Shown: piece by piece, positions 7,900 to 16,436 of the stretch
Layout of the letters: each line of letters begins with the position of its first letter
Position numbering within the stretch: position 1 is the stretch's first letter
Assembly (NCBI RefSeq): GCF_010682065.1
Contig: NZ_JAAGWG010000010.1
Span: forward strand, 62,001 to 126,000
Reading direction: 5' to 3'
From: Blastococcus saxobsidens
Lineage (GTDB): Bacteria > Actinomycetota > Actinomycetes > Mycobacteriales > Geodermatophilaceae
Length of the DNA: 64,000 bases
Notes under the pieces: model-generated
What the model was told of the DNA's origin: nothing
Databases searched by the model: none
The model's input: only the letters and a program-made list of their open reading frames with translations
Made by a program: the position numbers and the translations under genes

Positions 7900-8460
7900 T
7901 CAGGGGCGGCCGTGGCGCAGCAGCACGACGCCGTTGCCGAAGGCCCGGGTCTCCAGCAATCGCAGCGGGGTCCGCCGATCCGTCGGCGGGAACATCGGCC
8001 GGCCCCGACCGATCAGCACAGGGTGGACGTACAGCCGGTACTCGTCGACCAGGTCGTGCTCGGCGAACGCAGCAGCCAGGGTCGCGCCACCCACGATCAC
8101 CGGTCCGTCCAGCCGCGCCACCCGTGCCCGCACCTCCTCGGGGACGACGTCCCGCAGCAGCTCGGCGTTCGGCCCCACGCGCTGCAGGGTGCGGGAGAAG
8201 ACCACCTTGGGCGTCTCCCGCCAGATGCCGGCGAAGTCCCGCTCAGCGGCCGAGGCGCCGGGGTCGTCGTCCGCCGTCGGCCAGTGACCCTCCATCAGCT
8301 CGTACACGACCCGCCCCTCGTAGAAGGCCGCGGCGGCGCGCAGCTCGTCGTTGAAGTGGCTGTGCAGCTCCTCGTCGACCACGTGCCAGTCGATCTCGCC
8401 GTCCGGACCGGCGATGAAGCCGTCGAGCGAGAACCCCATGTGCACCACGACGTAGCCCAT
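7900..8460 (-). CDS. Dihydrofolate reductase-family protein (RibD C-terminal domain)
   Basis: A 186-residue single-domain protein of the DHFR/RibD_C family: MGYVVVHMGFSLDGFIAGPDGEIDW at the start, VVFSRTLQRV, GPVIVGGATLAAAF (NADPH-binding strand and glycine turn) and DEYRLYVHPVLIGRG. These stand-alone proteins are NADPH-dependent reductases of mostly unknown substrate and are common in actinobacteria. They are not the folate-pathway enzyme. Start ATG 8460 is where the conserved N-terminus begins. About 200 bases separate it from the divergent amidohydrolase. Confidence 0.85.
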   Translation of the reverse strand: MGYVVVHMGFSLDGFIAGPDGEIDWHVVDEELHSHFNDELRAAAAFYEGRVVYELMEGHWPTADDDPGASAAERDFAGIWRETPKVVFSRTLQRVGPNAELLRDVVPEEVRARVARLDGPVIVGGATLAAAFAEHDLVDEYRLYVHPVLIGRGRPMFPPTDRRTPLRLLETRAFGNGVVLLRHGRP

Positions 8461-8659
8461 GACCGCCGAGGATGCACCGTCCCGGTCGCCGGGGGAACCC
8501 GGTCGGCGCCGGGGCGGGTCCGGAGACGTGGTCTTCTTCTCCCGCACCCGCCTGCCGGCGGGGCCTGGACCGAGCGAGGGAGTGACCGGGGACGTGACGA
8601 CGCGAGCAGGGAACGACTTCCCGTCGGGGGCGCACCACGGCGGTCCCGGGGGAGACGGC

Positions 8660-10174
8660 ATGAGCATGGTGATCACCGACGTCACCGTGGGCGACCGGCC
8701 CGGTCGGGCGTTGCTCGTGGAGAACGGGCGGATCGCCTGGCTGGGCGCGGCGGCCGACGCGCCGGGCGCAGACCGGGTGGTGACGGGGGAGGGGGCGCTG
8801 CTCACCCCGGCCTTCGTCGATGCGCACGTGCACGCCACGGCGACGGGGCTGGCGCTGACCGGTCTCGACCTCCACTCGAGCCTGAGCGTTGCCGACGCCG
8901 TCACCGACCTCCGAGCGCACGTCGACCGCTCGACCAGCGGGATCGTCCTGGGCACCGGCTGGGACGAGACCGGCTGGCCCGAGCGGCGCGGGCTCACCCG
9001 CCACGACGTCGACGCGGTCGTGGGGGACCGCCCGGCGTACCTGGCACGGGTCGACGTGCACTCGGCCACGGTCTCCACGGCGCTGCTGGACCGGATCCCG
9101 GGCATCGCCGAGCTGCCCGGCTTCTCGACGGACGGGCGGCTGCGGCTCGACGCCCACCACGCCGCCCGGCAGGCCGCCTACGGCTCGGTCGACGCCGTCC
9201 AGCGCCGGGCGGCGCAGGAGGCCACCCGGGCGGCAGCTGCCGCGTTGGGCATCGGCAGCCTGCACGAGATGGCCGGCCCGGAGGTCTCCTCGGCCGAGGA
9301 CCTGCGGGAGCTGCTGGCGCTGGCCGCAGGCAGCCCGGGCCCGCGGGTGCTCGGCTACTGGGGTGAGCTGTCCGAGCGCGGTGGGCTGGACCTGGTGCGC
9401 GAGCTCGGCCTGGCCGGCGCGGGCGGTGACCTGTTCTGCGACGGCGCCTTCGGCTCGCACACCGCCGCCCTGAGCAGTCCCTACAGCGACAGGCCCGACA
9501 CGGCGGGCGCGCTGCGGTTCGAGACGGCGTCCCTCGTGGCGCACGTCCGGGACTGCACCGTCGCCGGGATCCAGGCGGGCTTCCACTGCATCGGCGACGC
9601 CGCCGTCGGCCAGGTCCTCGACGCCGTGGGCGCCGTCGTCGACGAGCTGGGTGTCGCCGCCGTCCGGGCCTGCCGGCACCGGCTGGAGCACCTGGAGATG
9701 GTGACCGGCGACGTCATCGACCGGATGCGCGCGTGGGGCATGGTGGCCAGCGTCCAGCCCGCGTTCGACGCGGCCTGGGGCGGGGACGCCGGCATGTACG
9801 CCGAACGGCTCGGCCGAGAGCGGGCCCTGGCCACCAACCCGTTCGCCGATCTGGCCGAGGGGGAGGTCGTGCTGGCGCTGGGCAGCGACGCCCCCGTGAC
9901 GCCGCTGGACCCCTGGGGTGGGGTGCACGCCGCCGTCGACCACCGGACGCCGGCCTCCGGGCTGCGACCCTTCGACGCCTTCGACGCCGCCACCCACGGC
10001 GGCTGGTCCGCCGCGCGCAGCGAACACCCGGCCGGCCCCCTCGCCGTGGGGGCGCCGGCCGACCTCGCGCTCTGGGCGACGACGGATGGACTGTCCCGGG
10101 TGCTCGCCGACCGGGGCCGGCCGGAGTGCCGACTGCTGGTCGTCGACGGGCTCACGGTGGGCGGGCAGCCGTGA
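8660..10174 (+). CDS. Metal-dependent amidohydrolase (YtcJ-like)
   Basis: A 504-residue amidohydrolase-superfamily enzyme. Metal and catalytic positions visible are FVDAHVHATATG (HxH, about residue 56), GFHCIGDAAVGQ, HRLEHLEMV and LGSDAPVTPLDPW (catalytic Asp). An N-terminal beta sandwich (VITDVTVGDRPGRALLVENG) and its C-terminal return (GAPADLALW) frame the barrel. This is the Amidohydro_3/YtcJ pattern, whose members hydrolyse assorted amides. The substrate is unknown. Start ATG 8660 is preceded by a purine-rich GGGGGAGA ribosome site at 8649-8656. Longer readings from 8459 lack a ribosome site and use the divergent promoter region. Confidence 0.85.
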   Translation: MSMVITDVTVGDRPGRALLVENGRIAWLGAAADAPGADRVVTGEGALLTPAFVDAHVHATATGLALTGLDLHSSLSVADAVTDLRAHVDRSTSGIVLGTGWDETGWPERRGLTRHDVDAVVGDRPAYLARVDVHSATVSTALLDRIPGIAELPGFSTDGRLRLDAHHAARQAAYGSVDAVQRRAAQEATRAAAAALGIGSLHEMAGPEVSSAEDLRELLALAAGSPGPRVLGYWGELSERGGLDLVRELGLAGAGGDLFCDGAFGSHTAALSSPYSDRPDTAGALRFETASLVAHVRDCTVAGIQAGFHCIGDAAVGQVLDAVGAVVDELGVAAVRACRHRLEHLEMVTGDVIDRMRAWGMVASVQPAFDAAWGGDAGMYAERLGRERALATNPFADLAEGEVVLALGSDAPVTPLDPWGGVHAAVDHRTPASGLRPFDAFDAATHGGWSAARSEHPAGPLAVGAPADLALWATTDGLSRVLADRGRPECRLLVVDGLTVGGQP

Positions 10175-10712
10175 GCTCCGACCGCCGTCCGACCGGGAAC
10201 GGCGAAGAGTAACGATCCGGTCACACTCCGACTCTCAGCCCTCGAAGGTCTCGATTCCGCCGGGGTGCACTTCTTACAGTGCCTGGAGTTCCTGACCGGG
10301 CGCACCGCTGGTGCTCCTCCGGACGGGCGCGTCCGGTCCGCCTGGCCGGCGCCGGCGGCCGCGTGCCGCCTGCGCCGCACCTGGCACAGGAGGAGCGGCG
10401 GGCCGTCGGGGGAGTGCGTGCGGGCATCCCGGTGGAGCCCGCGTGGACCCGCGCCATCAGACAACGGTCGCGCCGCTCGCAGCCAGCGAGCGGCCGTCCG
10501 GCCCGAAGGCGCGCCGCCCGCGTGGTGCATCCGCCGGCGCTCCTCGGTCACGGGTCGCGGTCCGTGCGGGCACGTCGGCGTACTCCGCCGCCGGGCCGGG
10601 CCGGAATGGGATGCTGGGTCGGGACCGCGCACCACCGGCGGTCCGGACCCCGCCCGAGCGGTGCGGGGAGGATCCGCCCCGTCCGGGCGCGGCAGCATCC
10701 AGGAGGCAGCGC
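10175..10712 (+). other. Intergenic region before lnt
   Basis: About 540 bases with no protein I can support; open frames here lack recognisable motifs. A TACAGT hexamer at 10275-10280 could be a -10 box. The bases just before lnt hold its ribosome site AGGAGG at 10701-10706. Confidence 0.4.
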
Positions 10713-12347
10713 GTGCCTGCAGGCAGAGGCGGGCCGGCGACGGGCACCCTGCCGCCCCCCACCGTCCCCGGTGGGGACAGCGGGGTCACGGAGTCCCCGG
10801 TCCCGCGGCGCTCGCGCGCCCTGCCGTGGCGCACCCTGCTGGCGGTCGTCGGCGGGCTCGGCACGATGCTGGCGTTCCCCGGTCCCGCTCTCGTGCCCCT
10901 CGCCGTCCTGGGTCCCATGGCGCTGGCGCTGGCCGTGCACGGGCAGCGCGTCCGCGCGGGGCTGTGGCTGGGCCTGGTCACGGGCCTCGCCTTCTTCGTC
11001 CCGCTGCTGTCGTGGACGGGTACCTACGTCGGCGCCTTCCCGTGGCTGGCGCTCGCCGTCGTGCAGGCGCTGTACCTCGCTCTGCTGGGCGGCGCCGCCG
11101 CCCTGATCAGCCGGCTGCCCGGCTGGCCGGTGTGGACAGCGGCGCTGTGGGTCGCCCAGGAGGCGCTCCGCGGTCGCGCGCCCTTCGGCGGCTTCCCCTG
11201 GGGACGCCTCGGACTGAGCCAGACGGAGGGGCCGCTGCTGTCCCTGGCCGCCTACGGCGGGGTGCCGCTGGTGAGCTTCGCCGTCGCCCTCACCGGGACG
11301 CTGCTCGCCGCGGCCGTCCTGGGGCTGGTCCGCACCGGTCGGGCCGGGTGGATCCGGGTGGCCACCACGGGGCTGGCCGCCGCGGTCGCCGTCCCGCTGG
11401 TCGGCGCGCTCGCCTGGCTGCCCCTGCCAGGACCGTCGCTCACCGCGGGCGGCCCGACGGCCACCGTGGCCGTGATCCAGGGCGACGTGCCCCGTGCCGG
11501 CCTGGACTTCAACGCCCAGCGCCGGGCCGTGCTGGACAACCACGTGCAGCGCACGCTGGAGCTCGCCGCGGCGGTGGACGCGGGGGAGCAGCGGCAACCG
11601 GACCTGGTCCTCTGGCCGGAGAACAGCTCCGACATCGACCCGTACACCAACGCCGACGCCGCGCGGCAGATCGACCGGGCGGCAGCGACCATCGGCGTCC
11701 CCATCCTCGTGGGCGCGGTGGTCGAGGGGCCGGGCCGCAACGTCAGCAACACCGCCATCGTCTGGGACCCCCAGAACGGGCCGGGCGACACCTACGTCAA
11801 GCGCCACCCCGTGCCGTTCGCCGAGTACATCCCCTACCGCGGCTTCTTCCGGTTCTTCAGCGACAAGGTCGACCTCGTCCGCCGGGACTTCGCCGCCGGC
11901 GACGAGGTCGGCCTGCTCGACGTCGGCGGGGTCCGCGTCGGTGACCTGATCTGCTTCGAGGTCGTCTACGACGGGCTGGTCGCCGACGTCGCCGACGCCG
12001 GGATGCTCGTGGTCCAGACCAACAACGCGACCTTCGGCTACACCGCCGAGAGCGAGCAGCAGCTGGCGATGAGCCGGGTGCGCGCGGTCGAGCACGGCCG
12101 CACCGTCGCCATCGCGGCCACGAGCGGCATCTCGGCCGTCGTCGCGCCCGACGGGACGGTCGTGCGCTCCTCCGAGCTGTTCACCCCGGACGTGTTCGTG
12201 GAGGAGATCGCTCAGCGCAACAGCCGCACGGTGGCCGCCCGGCTGGGGTCGGCGCCGGAGTGGCTGCTGACGGCCCTGGGCGTCGGTGCGCTGCTCGTGG
12301 TGGCTCGCCGCCCGCTCGCCCGGCGCCGGGCGGGCGAGACCGCATGA
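10713..12347 (+). CDS. lnt: Apolipoprotein N-acyltransferase
   Basis: A 544-residue inner-membrane enzyme that adds the third acyl chain to the N-terminal cysteine of lipoproteins. An N-terminal membrane domain of about seven helices spans roughly residues 40-240 and includes PFGGFPWGRLGLSQ, a family signature. The periplasmic-side nitrilase-like domain keeps the Glu-Lys-Cys triad: E303 (LVLWPENS), K363 (YVKRHPVPF) and C414 (GDLICFEVVYDG). GTG 10713 is chosen because AGGAGG lies at 10701-10706. The stop overlaps the ATG of dpm by four bases. In mycobacteria these two activities form one fused protein (Ppm1); here they are separate, translationally coupled genes. Confidence 0.93.
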   Translation: MPAGRGGPATGTLPPPTVPGGDSGVTESPVPRRSRALPWRTLLAVVGGLGTMLAFPGPALVPLAVLGPMALALAVHGQRVRAGLWLGLVTGLAFFVPLLSWTGTYVGAFPWLALAVVQALYLALLGGAAALISRLPGWPVWTAALWVAQEALRGRAPFGGFPWGRLGLSQTEGPLLSLAAYGGVPLVSFAVALTGTLLAAAVLGLVRTGRAGWIRVATTGLAAAVAVPLVGALAWLPLPGPSLTAGGPTATVAVIQGDVPRAGLDFNAQRRAVLDNHVQRTLELAAAVDAGEQRQPDLVLWPENSSDIDPYTNADAARQIDRAAATIGVPILVGAVVEGPGRNVSNTAIVWDPQNGPGDTYVKRHPVPFAEYIPYRGFFRFFSDKVDLVRRDFAAGDEVGLLDVGGVRVGDLICFEVVYDGLVADVADAGMLVVQTNNATFGYTAESEQQLAMSRVRAVEHGRTVAIAATSGISAVVAPDGTVVRSSELFTPDVFVEEIAQRNSRTVAARLGSAPEWLLTALGVGALLVVARRPLARRRAGETA

Positions 12348-13117
12348 GCGAGCGCGTCCTGGTCATCATCCCCACCTACGACGAGGCGGAGAACGTCGAG
12401 CGGATCCTGCGGCGCCTGCACGACAGCGTGCCGTCGGCGCACGCCCTCGTGGTGGACGACGGATCACCCGACGGGACCGGGCAGATCGCCGACCGGCTGG
12501 CCGCCGCCGACCCCCGGGTGCACGTGCTGCACCGCGCGGCCAAGGCCGGCCTCGGGCGGGCCTACGTCGCCGGCTTCGGGTGGGCCCGCGAGCACGGGTA
12601 CGACGTGCTGGTCGAGATGGACGCCGACGGCTCGCACCCGCCGGAGCAGCTGCCCCGGCTGCTGGACGCCCTCGCCGACGCCGACCTGGTGCTGGGTTCC
12701 CGGTACGTCGACGGTGGCCGGGTGGAGGACTGGCCGGCCCACCGCCTGCTGCTCTCGCGCGTGGGGAACCGCTACACCCGCTGGGCGCTGCGGCTGCCGC
12801 TGCAGGATGCCACCGGCGGGTTCCGGGCCGCCCGGGCCGAGCTGATCGACCGGCTGCCCTTCGATCAGGTGTCCAGCGAGGGCTACTGCTTCCAGGTCGA
12901 CTGGGCGTGGCGTGCGCAGCGGGCGGGTGCCCGGATCACCGAGGTGCCCATCACGTTCACCGAACGGGCGTACGGCCGGAGCAAGATGAGCAGTTCGATC
13001 GTTGGAGAGGCATGGGCACGGGTGACCGTGTGGGGCGTGCAGGACCGGCTGGCCGGCTGGCTGCCCGGGAGGGTCGCCCCTCCGGTCTCGGGCCCGGACG
13101 GCGACACCCGTCGCTGA
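12344..13117 (+). CDS. dpm: Polyprenol monophosphomannose synthase
   Basis: A 257-residue GT2 glycosyltransferase. VLVIIPTYDEAENVERIL opens the nucleotide-binding fold. DDGSPDGTGQIAD and MDADGSHPPEQLP carry the acidic metal-binding residues, followed by GSRYVDGG and ITFTERAYGRSKMS, characteristic of dolichol/polyprenol-phosphate mannosyltransferases. It makes polyprenyl-phosphomannose from GDP-mannose for protein and lipoglycan mannosylation. There is no C-terminal membrane domain; its four-base overlap with lnt suggests the two proteins work together at the membrane, as in the fused mycobacterial Ppm1. The next gene, fxsA, is 63 bases downstream. Confidence 0.92.
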   Translation: MSERVLVIIPTYDEAENVERILRRLHDSVPSAHALVVDDGSPDGTGQIADRLAAADPRVHVLHRAAKAGLGRAYVAGFGWAREHGYDVLVEMDADGSHPPEQLPRLLDALADADLVLGSRYVDGGRVEDWPAHRLLLSRVGNRYTRWALRLPLQDATGGFRAARAELIDRLPFDQVSSEGYCFQVDWAWRAQRAGARITEVPITFTERAYGRSKMSSSIVGEAWARVTVWGVQDRLAGWLPGRVAPPVSGPDGDTRR

Positions 13118-13180
13118 CCGGGGGCTCCGGACTCCCGGCCCTGCGACGGAGAGGCGGAACGACCATGAGGAGGAACCGAC

Positions 13181-13684
13181 GTGGCTGACCTGGTGCGCCG
13201 GCGGCTGCGGCTGGTGGTGGGGCTGACCGCCCTGGCCGAACTGGTGGTCTTCGTGCTCGTCGCCGCCTGGATCGGGGTGGGGGCCACGGTGCTCGCCACG
13301 CTGGCCACCAGCGCGCTGGGCTTCGTACTGCTGGGGCGGCAGGGCACGCGCGCGCTCACCGACCTGCGCGAGCGGGCGCGGACCCGCCGGTCGCCCGGGG
13401 CCGAGCTGGGCAACGCCGGGCTGATCGCCGTCGGCGGCCTGCTGATGGTGCTGCCGGGCTTCATCGGCGACGTCGTCGGGCTGCTGTGCCTGCTGCCGGG
13501 CACGCGGGGGCTGGTGCGCCGGGCGCTGGGACGCCTGGTCCTGTCGCGGCTGCCCGACCGCATGCGGGGACCGGTGCGCGTCCAGAGCGTGCGGACCGCC
13601 CAGATGCCGGGCGACGACGTCCCGGGGGAGCGGCGGCCCGTCATCGAGGGCGAGGTCCTGGGCGATCCGCACCGGCGCCCCTGA
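13181..13684 (+). CDS. fxsA: FxsA family membrane protein
   Basis: A 167-residue membrane protein with three or four hydrophobic segments (about residues 10-30, 35-50 and 78-105). The FxsA signature follows: LTALAELVVFVLVAAWIG, TSALGFVLLGRQG, then GLLMVLPGFIGDVVGLLCLLPGTRGLVRR. FxsA is known in E. coli for affecting exclusion of phage T7; its normal role is unknown. GTG 13181 is preceded by a GAGGAACC ribosome site. The gene ends at a strong bidirectional terminator shared with rbpA. The lnt, dpm, fxsA and rbpA neighbourhood matches that of mycobacteria. Confidence 0.9.
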   Translation: MADLVRRRLRLVVGLTALAELVVFVLVAAWIGVGATVLATLATSALGFVLLGRQGTRALTDLRERARTRRSPGAELGNAGLIAVGGLLMVLPGFIGDVVGLLCLLPGTRGLVRRALGRLVLSRLPDRMRGPVRVQSVRTAQMPGDDVPGERRPVIEGEVLGDPHRRP

Positions 13685-13689
13685 CGCAG

Positions 13690-13720
13690 AACGGCCCCGG
13701 TGGGATCCACCGGGGCCGTT
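13690..13720. terminator. Bidirectional hairpin terminator
   Basis: A perfect stem of 14 bp (AACGGCCCCGGTGG and its complement) with a three-base loop lies between the convergent fxsA and rbpA genes. Confidence 0.85.
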
Positions 13721-13734
13721 CCGTCATCCGTGCG

Positions 13735-14079
13735 TCAGCTGGCGCGGGTACGCCGTCCGCGCAGCACCTCGAGGCGCTCGGCGAGGACCTCTTCGAGGTC
13801 CTCGACGCTGCGGCGCTCGAGCAGCATGTCCCAGTGGGTCCGCGGAGGCTTGACCTTCTTGGGGGCCGGCTCCGAGCCACCGACGAGCTTCGCGGCGGAC
13901 CCGTCGAACTTGCACTCCCACGTGTCGGGGAGCTCGGCGTCGTCCGCGAACGGCACCGTGAACAGGTGGCCGGAAGCGCACCGGTACTCGGCGTACTGCC
14001 GCTCGATCGGAGCGGTGTTCCGCTCGGTCTCGTAGCTGACGCTGCCCAGTCGGCTGCCGCGCAAGGAACGCTCACCCAT
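13735..14079 (-). CDS. rbpA: RNA polymerase-binding protein RbpA
   Basis: A 114-residue actinobacterial transcription factor that binds the primary sigma factor and the polymerase and helps open promoters. The N-terminal tail (MGERSLRGSRLGSVSYETE) is followed by the core domain YRCASGHLFTVPFADDAELPDTWECKFDG, then a basic linker and the sigma-interaction domain PPRTHWDMLLERRSVEDLEEVLAERLEVLR. ATG 14079 gives the conserved start. A SigR-type promoter about 90 bases upstream suggests induction by thiol-oxidative stress, as reported in Streptomyces. Confidence 0.96.
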   Translation of the reverse strand: MGERSLRGSRLGSVSYETERNTAPIERQYAEYRCASGHLFTVPFADDAELPDTWECKFDGSAAKLVGGSEPAPKKVKPPRTHWDMLLERRSVEDLEEVLAERLEVLRGRRTRAS

Positions 14080-14167
14080 GGCACACCGTCCTCTCGTCTT
14101 GTGTCGGTCGGGACTCGACGTCCGATCGCCCAGGGGCTTACCCAGTGATCGGGGAGTCAGAGAGATA

Positions 14168-14193
14168 AACGACGAAAAAGGCGGAGAGATTCC
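14168..14193 (-). promoter_or_regulatory. SigR-type promoter of rbpA
   Basis: On the minus strand GGAAT, an 18-base spacer, and GTT match the SigR/SigH consensus exactly. A stress-sigma promoter for rbpA is known in Streptomyces coelicolor. Confidence 0.7.
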
Positions 14194-14244
14194 GCCGAAT
14201 CGGCTGCTCATCATCGCATGGGGTCAGATTCGGGGCTCCGGCGG

Positions 14245-14267
14245 CCCCTGAGCGCCCCCCGCAGGGG
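14245..14267 (-). terminator. Possible terminator after thymidine kinase
   Basis: CCCCTG and CAGGGG pair across an 11-base loop just after the stop codon at 14280. The stem is short and there is no T-run. Confidence 0.3.
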
Positions 14268-14279
14268 TGAGTCCCGGGC

Positions 14280-15035
14280 TCAGGGGAGGGCGAGCTGCCC
14301 CGGTCCGGCCGCCGTCGGGCCGAGTTCACCGCGCATGTGGTGCCGCCGGCAGAGCACCTGGTAGCGGACGGCGGGGGAGGAACCGGTGGGTTCACCGGGC
14401 AGCTCCGCCGGCGCGGTGTCGGCGACGACGACGGTCTCGCCGGAGCGCACCATCGCCCCGTCCACCACCCGGGCGTTGAGCAGTCCGGGCAGCCCGCACC
14501 AGCACAGCACCTCGACCTGGATGCGCTGCACGTCGTCGGCGACCTCCAGCAGGCGCTGCGTCCCGGGGAACAGCCGGGTGCGGAAGTCGGTGGTGAGCCC
14601 GAAGGCGTAGACGTCGACGTGCGACTCGTCGACCAGCTCGGCGAGCTGGTCGACCTGGCCGGGGGAGAGGAACTGGGCCTCGTCGACGATCAGGTAGTCC
14701 ACCCGGTGGCCGTCGGCCCAGCGGTCGCGGACCAGCAGCCGCAGGTCCGTGGCGCCGTCGATCTCGATCGCCGACCGGCACAGCCCCACCCGGGAGCTGA
14801 TCTGCGGGGCGGCCGATCGGTCGCCCTGGGTGACCAGCAGGCCGTGCCGGCCCTGCCGGCTCTGGTTGTGGTCGACCTGCAGGGCCAGCGTCGACTTCCC
14901 GCAGTCCATGGGCCCGTGGAAGAACCGCAGGTGCGCGGGAGCGGGATGCCGGCGCCGGTCGCCCGACGCGGGTACGGCCGCCGGCCCGGGCAACGGCAGG
15001 GGAGTGGCCGGCTGAACGGCCTCCACCGCGGTCAC
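14280..15035 (-). CDS. tdk: Thymidine kinase
   Basis: A 251-residue type II thymidine kinase, which phosphorylates thymidine for salvage into dTMP. The P-loop is FFHGPMDCGKST at about residue 40. The Walker B region is DYLIVDEAQFL (DEAQF). The lasso and zinc region is represented by VEVLCWCGLPGLLNARVV and, near the C-terminus, QVLCRRHH. The first 35 residues are a low-complexity Pro/Ala extension. GTG 15035 overlaps the stop of the MFS gene as GTGA, so it is the last gene of a coupled operon. The length is greater than the usual 190-220 because of the extension. Confidence 0.9.
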   Translation of the reverse strand: MTAVEAVQPATPLPLPGPAAVPASGDRRRHPAPAHLRFFHGPMDCGKSTLALQVDHNQSRQGRHGLLVTQGDRSAAPQISSRVGLCRSAIEIDGATDLRLLVRDRWADGHRVDYLIVDEAQFLSPGQVDQLAELVDESHVDVYAFGLTTDFRTRLFPGTQRLLEVADDVQRIQVEVLCWCGLPGLLNARVVDGAMVRSGETVVVADTAPAELPGEPTGSSPAVRYQVLCRRHHMRGELGPTAAGPGQLALP

Positions 15036-16384
15036 AGACGCTCCGGTGGGGTGTTGCCCGCAGCCAGGACGGCGCGGCGCATCGGGAGCGCGGCCAGCGC
15101 GATGAAGCCGCCCACGAAGAAGATCACCAGGCTGATGATCGCGAGCCGGTAGGACCCGGTGAGCTGGTAGGTGAGCCCGAACGCGAGCGGTCCGAGCCAA
15201 CTGGTGCCGCGGTCGCTGATCTCGTAGAAGCCGTAGTACTCGGCCTCCTTGCCCGCCGGGATCAGCTGGCTGAACAGCGAGCGGGACAGCGCCTGGGTGC
15301 CGCCCTGCACGAGGCCGATGACCGCGGCGAGGGCGTAGAACTGGGCGACCGCCCCGGTCTGCAGGAAGAACGCGGCGAACAGCACGCCGATCCAGGCCAC
15401 CAGCGCGCCCAGGACCACGCGCTTGGCCCCGTAGCGCCCGGCCATGCGACCCAGCCCGAGAGCGCCGAAGATCGCCACCACCTGGACCATCAGGATCGCG
15501 CCGGTGAGCACGTCCTGGGCCAGGTCCAGCTCCTCGGTCGCATAGGTCGCCGACAGCGAGATGACGGTCTGCACGCCGTCGTTGAACAGCAGGTACGCGC
15601 CGAGGAACCACAGGGTCAGCGGGAAGGCACGCATCTCCCGGAACGTGGTCGCCAGCTGCCGGAAGCTGCTGCCGGAGCGCAGCGCGGACGCCGCGACCGG
15701 GCGGTTGCGCAGCCGGGAGTAGGAGAACAGGGTGAACGCGCCCCACCACAGGCCGGCGGTGGCCAGGCAGATCCGGACCGCCTCGCCGGTGGTCAGCCCC
15801 AGGTCCTCGGCGGCGACCACCAGGCCGAGGTGGACGGCGAGCAGCAGCGCACCGCCGACGTAGCCGAACGCCCAGCCCCGGCTGGAGACCTTGTCCCGGT
15901 CGTCGGGGCCGGCCAGGTCGGGCAGCCACGAGTAGTAGACGACGGTGGCCGCGCCGAAGCTGATGTTGGCGAGGACGAAGAGCAGGGCCGCCATCAGCCA
16001 GCGGCCGTCCCCGGCGAAGAACAGCGCCGTCGTGGCGAGCGCGCCCAGCAGGGCGAAGCCCAGGAGCATCTCCCGCTTGCGCCCGGTGCGGTCGGCGACG
16101 GCGCCGGTGAGCGGCAGCACGAGGACCTGCAGGACCACCGAGGCCGAGAGCACGTAGGAGAACCAGCTGCCGGCCGCGATGGACAGGCCGAGGAACGACA
16201 GCCGCTCGTCGGGACCGGCGGCGTCCCGGGCGATGGCGGTGAGGTACGGGCCCAGGAAGACGGTCGTCACCGAGGTGTTGAAGACCGACATCGCCCAGTC
16301 GTAGGAGTACCAGCCGAACCGTTCGCGCTTGAGCGCGTCATCGACCGGGGGCACCGACGGGGCGGCGGGCGGAGCAGAGGTCAC
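15032..16384 (-). CDS. MFS transporter, UMF1/Atg22-like family
   Basis: A 450-residue membrane protein with about twelve predicted helices. The opening ERFGWYSYDWAMSVFNTSVTTVFLGPYL and the C-terminal EYYGFYEISDRGTSWLGPLAFG are hallmarks of the UMF1 (Atg22-like) branch of the major facilitator superfamily. A GAVADRTGRKREML loop between helices 2 and 3 is the MFS signature. The substrate is unknown; relatives have been linked to amino-acid efflux. Start GTG 16384 begins just ahead of the conserved region. It lies 52 bases after the acyltransferase and is coupled to thymidine kinase by GTGA overlap. Confidence 0.85.
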   Translation of the reverse strand: MTSAPPAAPSVPPVDDALKRERFGWYSYDWAMSVFNTSVTTVFLGPYLTAIARDAAGPDERLSFLGLSIAAGSWFSYVLSASVVLQVLVLPLTGAVADRTGRKREMLLGFALLGALATTALFFAGDGRWLMAALLFVLANISFGAATVVYYSWLPDLAGPDDRDKVSSRGWAFGYVGGALLLAVHLGLVVAAEDLGLTTGEAVRICLATAGLWWGAFTLFSYSRLRNRPVAASALRSGSSFRQLATTFREMRAFPLTLWFLGAYLLFNDGVQTVISLSATYATEELDLAQDVLTGAILMVQVVAIFGALGLGRMAGRYGAKRVVLGALVAWIGVLFAAFFLQTGAVAQFYALAAVIGLVQGGTQALSRSLFSQLIPAGKEAEYYGFYEISDRGTSWLGPLAFGLTYQLTGSYRLAIISLVIFFVGGFIALAALPMRRAVLAAGNTPPERL

Positions 16385-16436
16385 CGCGGCAGATTTCCAG
16401 TCCGGCCGCGGCCGGTCCAGCACCGGTGCGGTTCCG

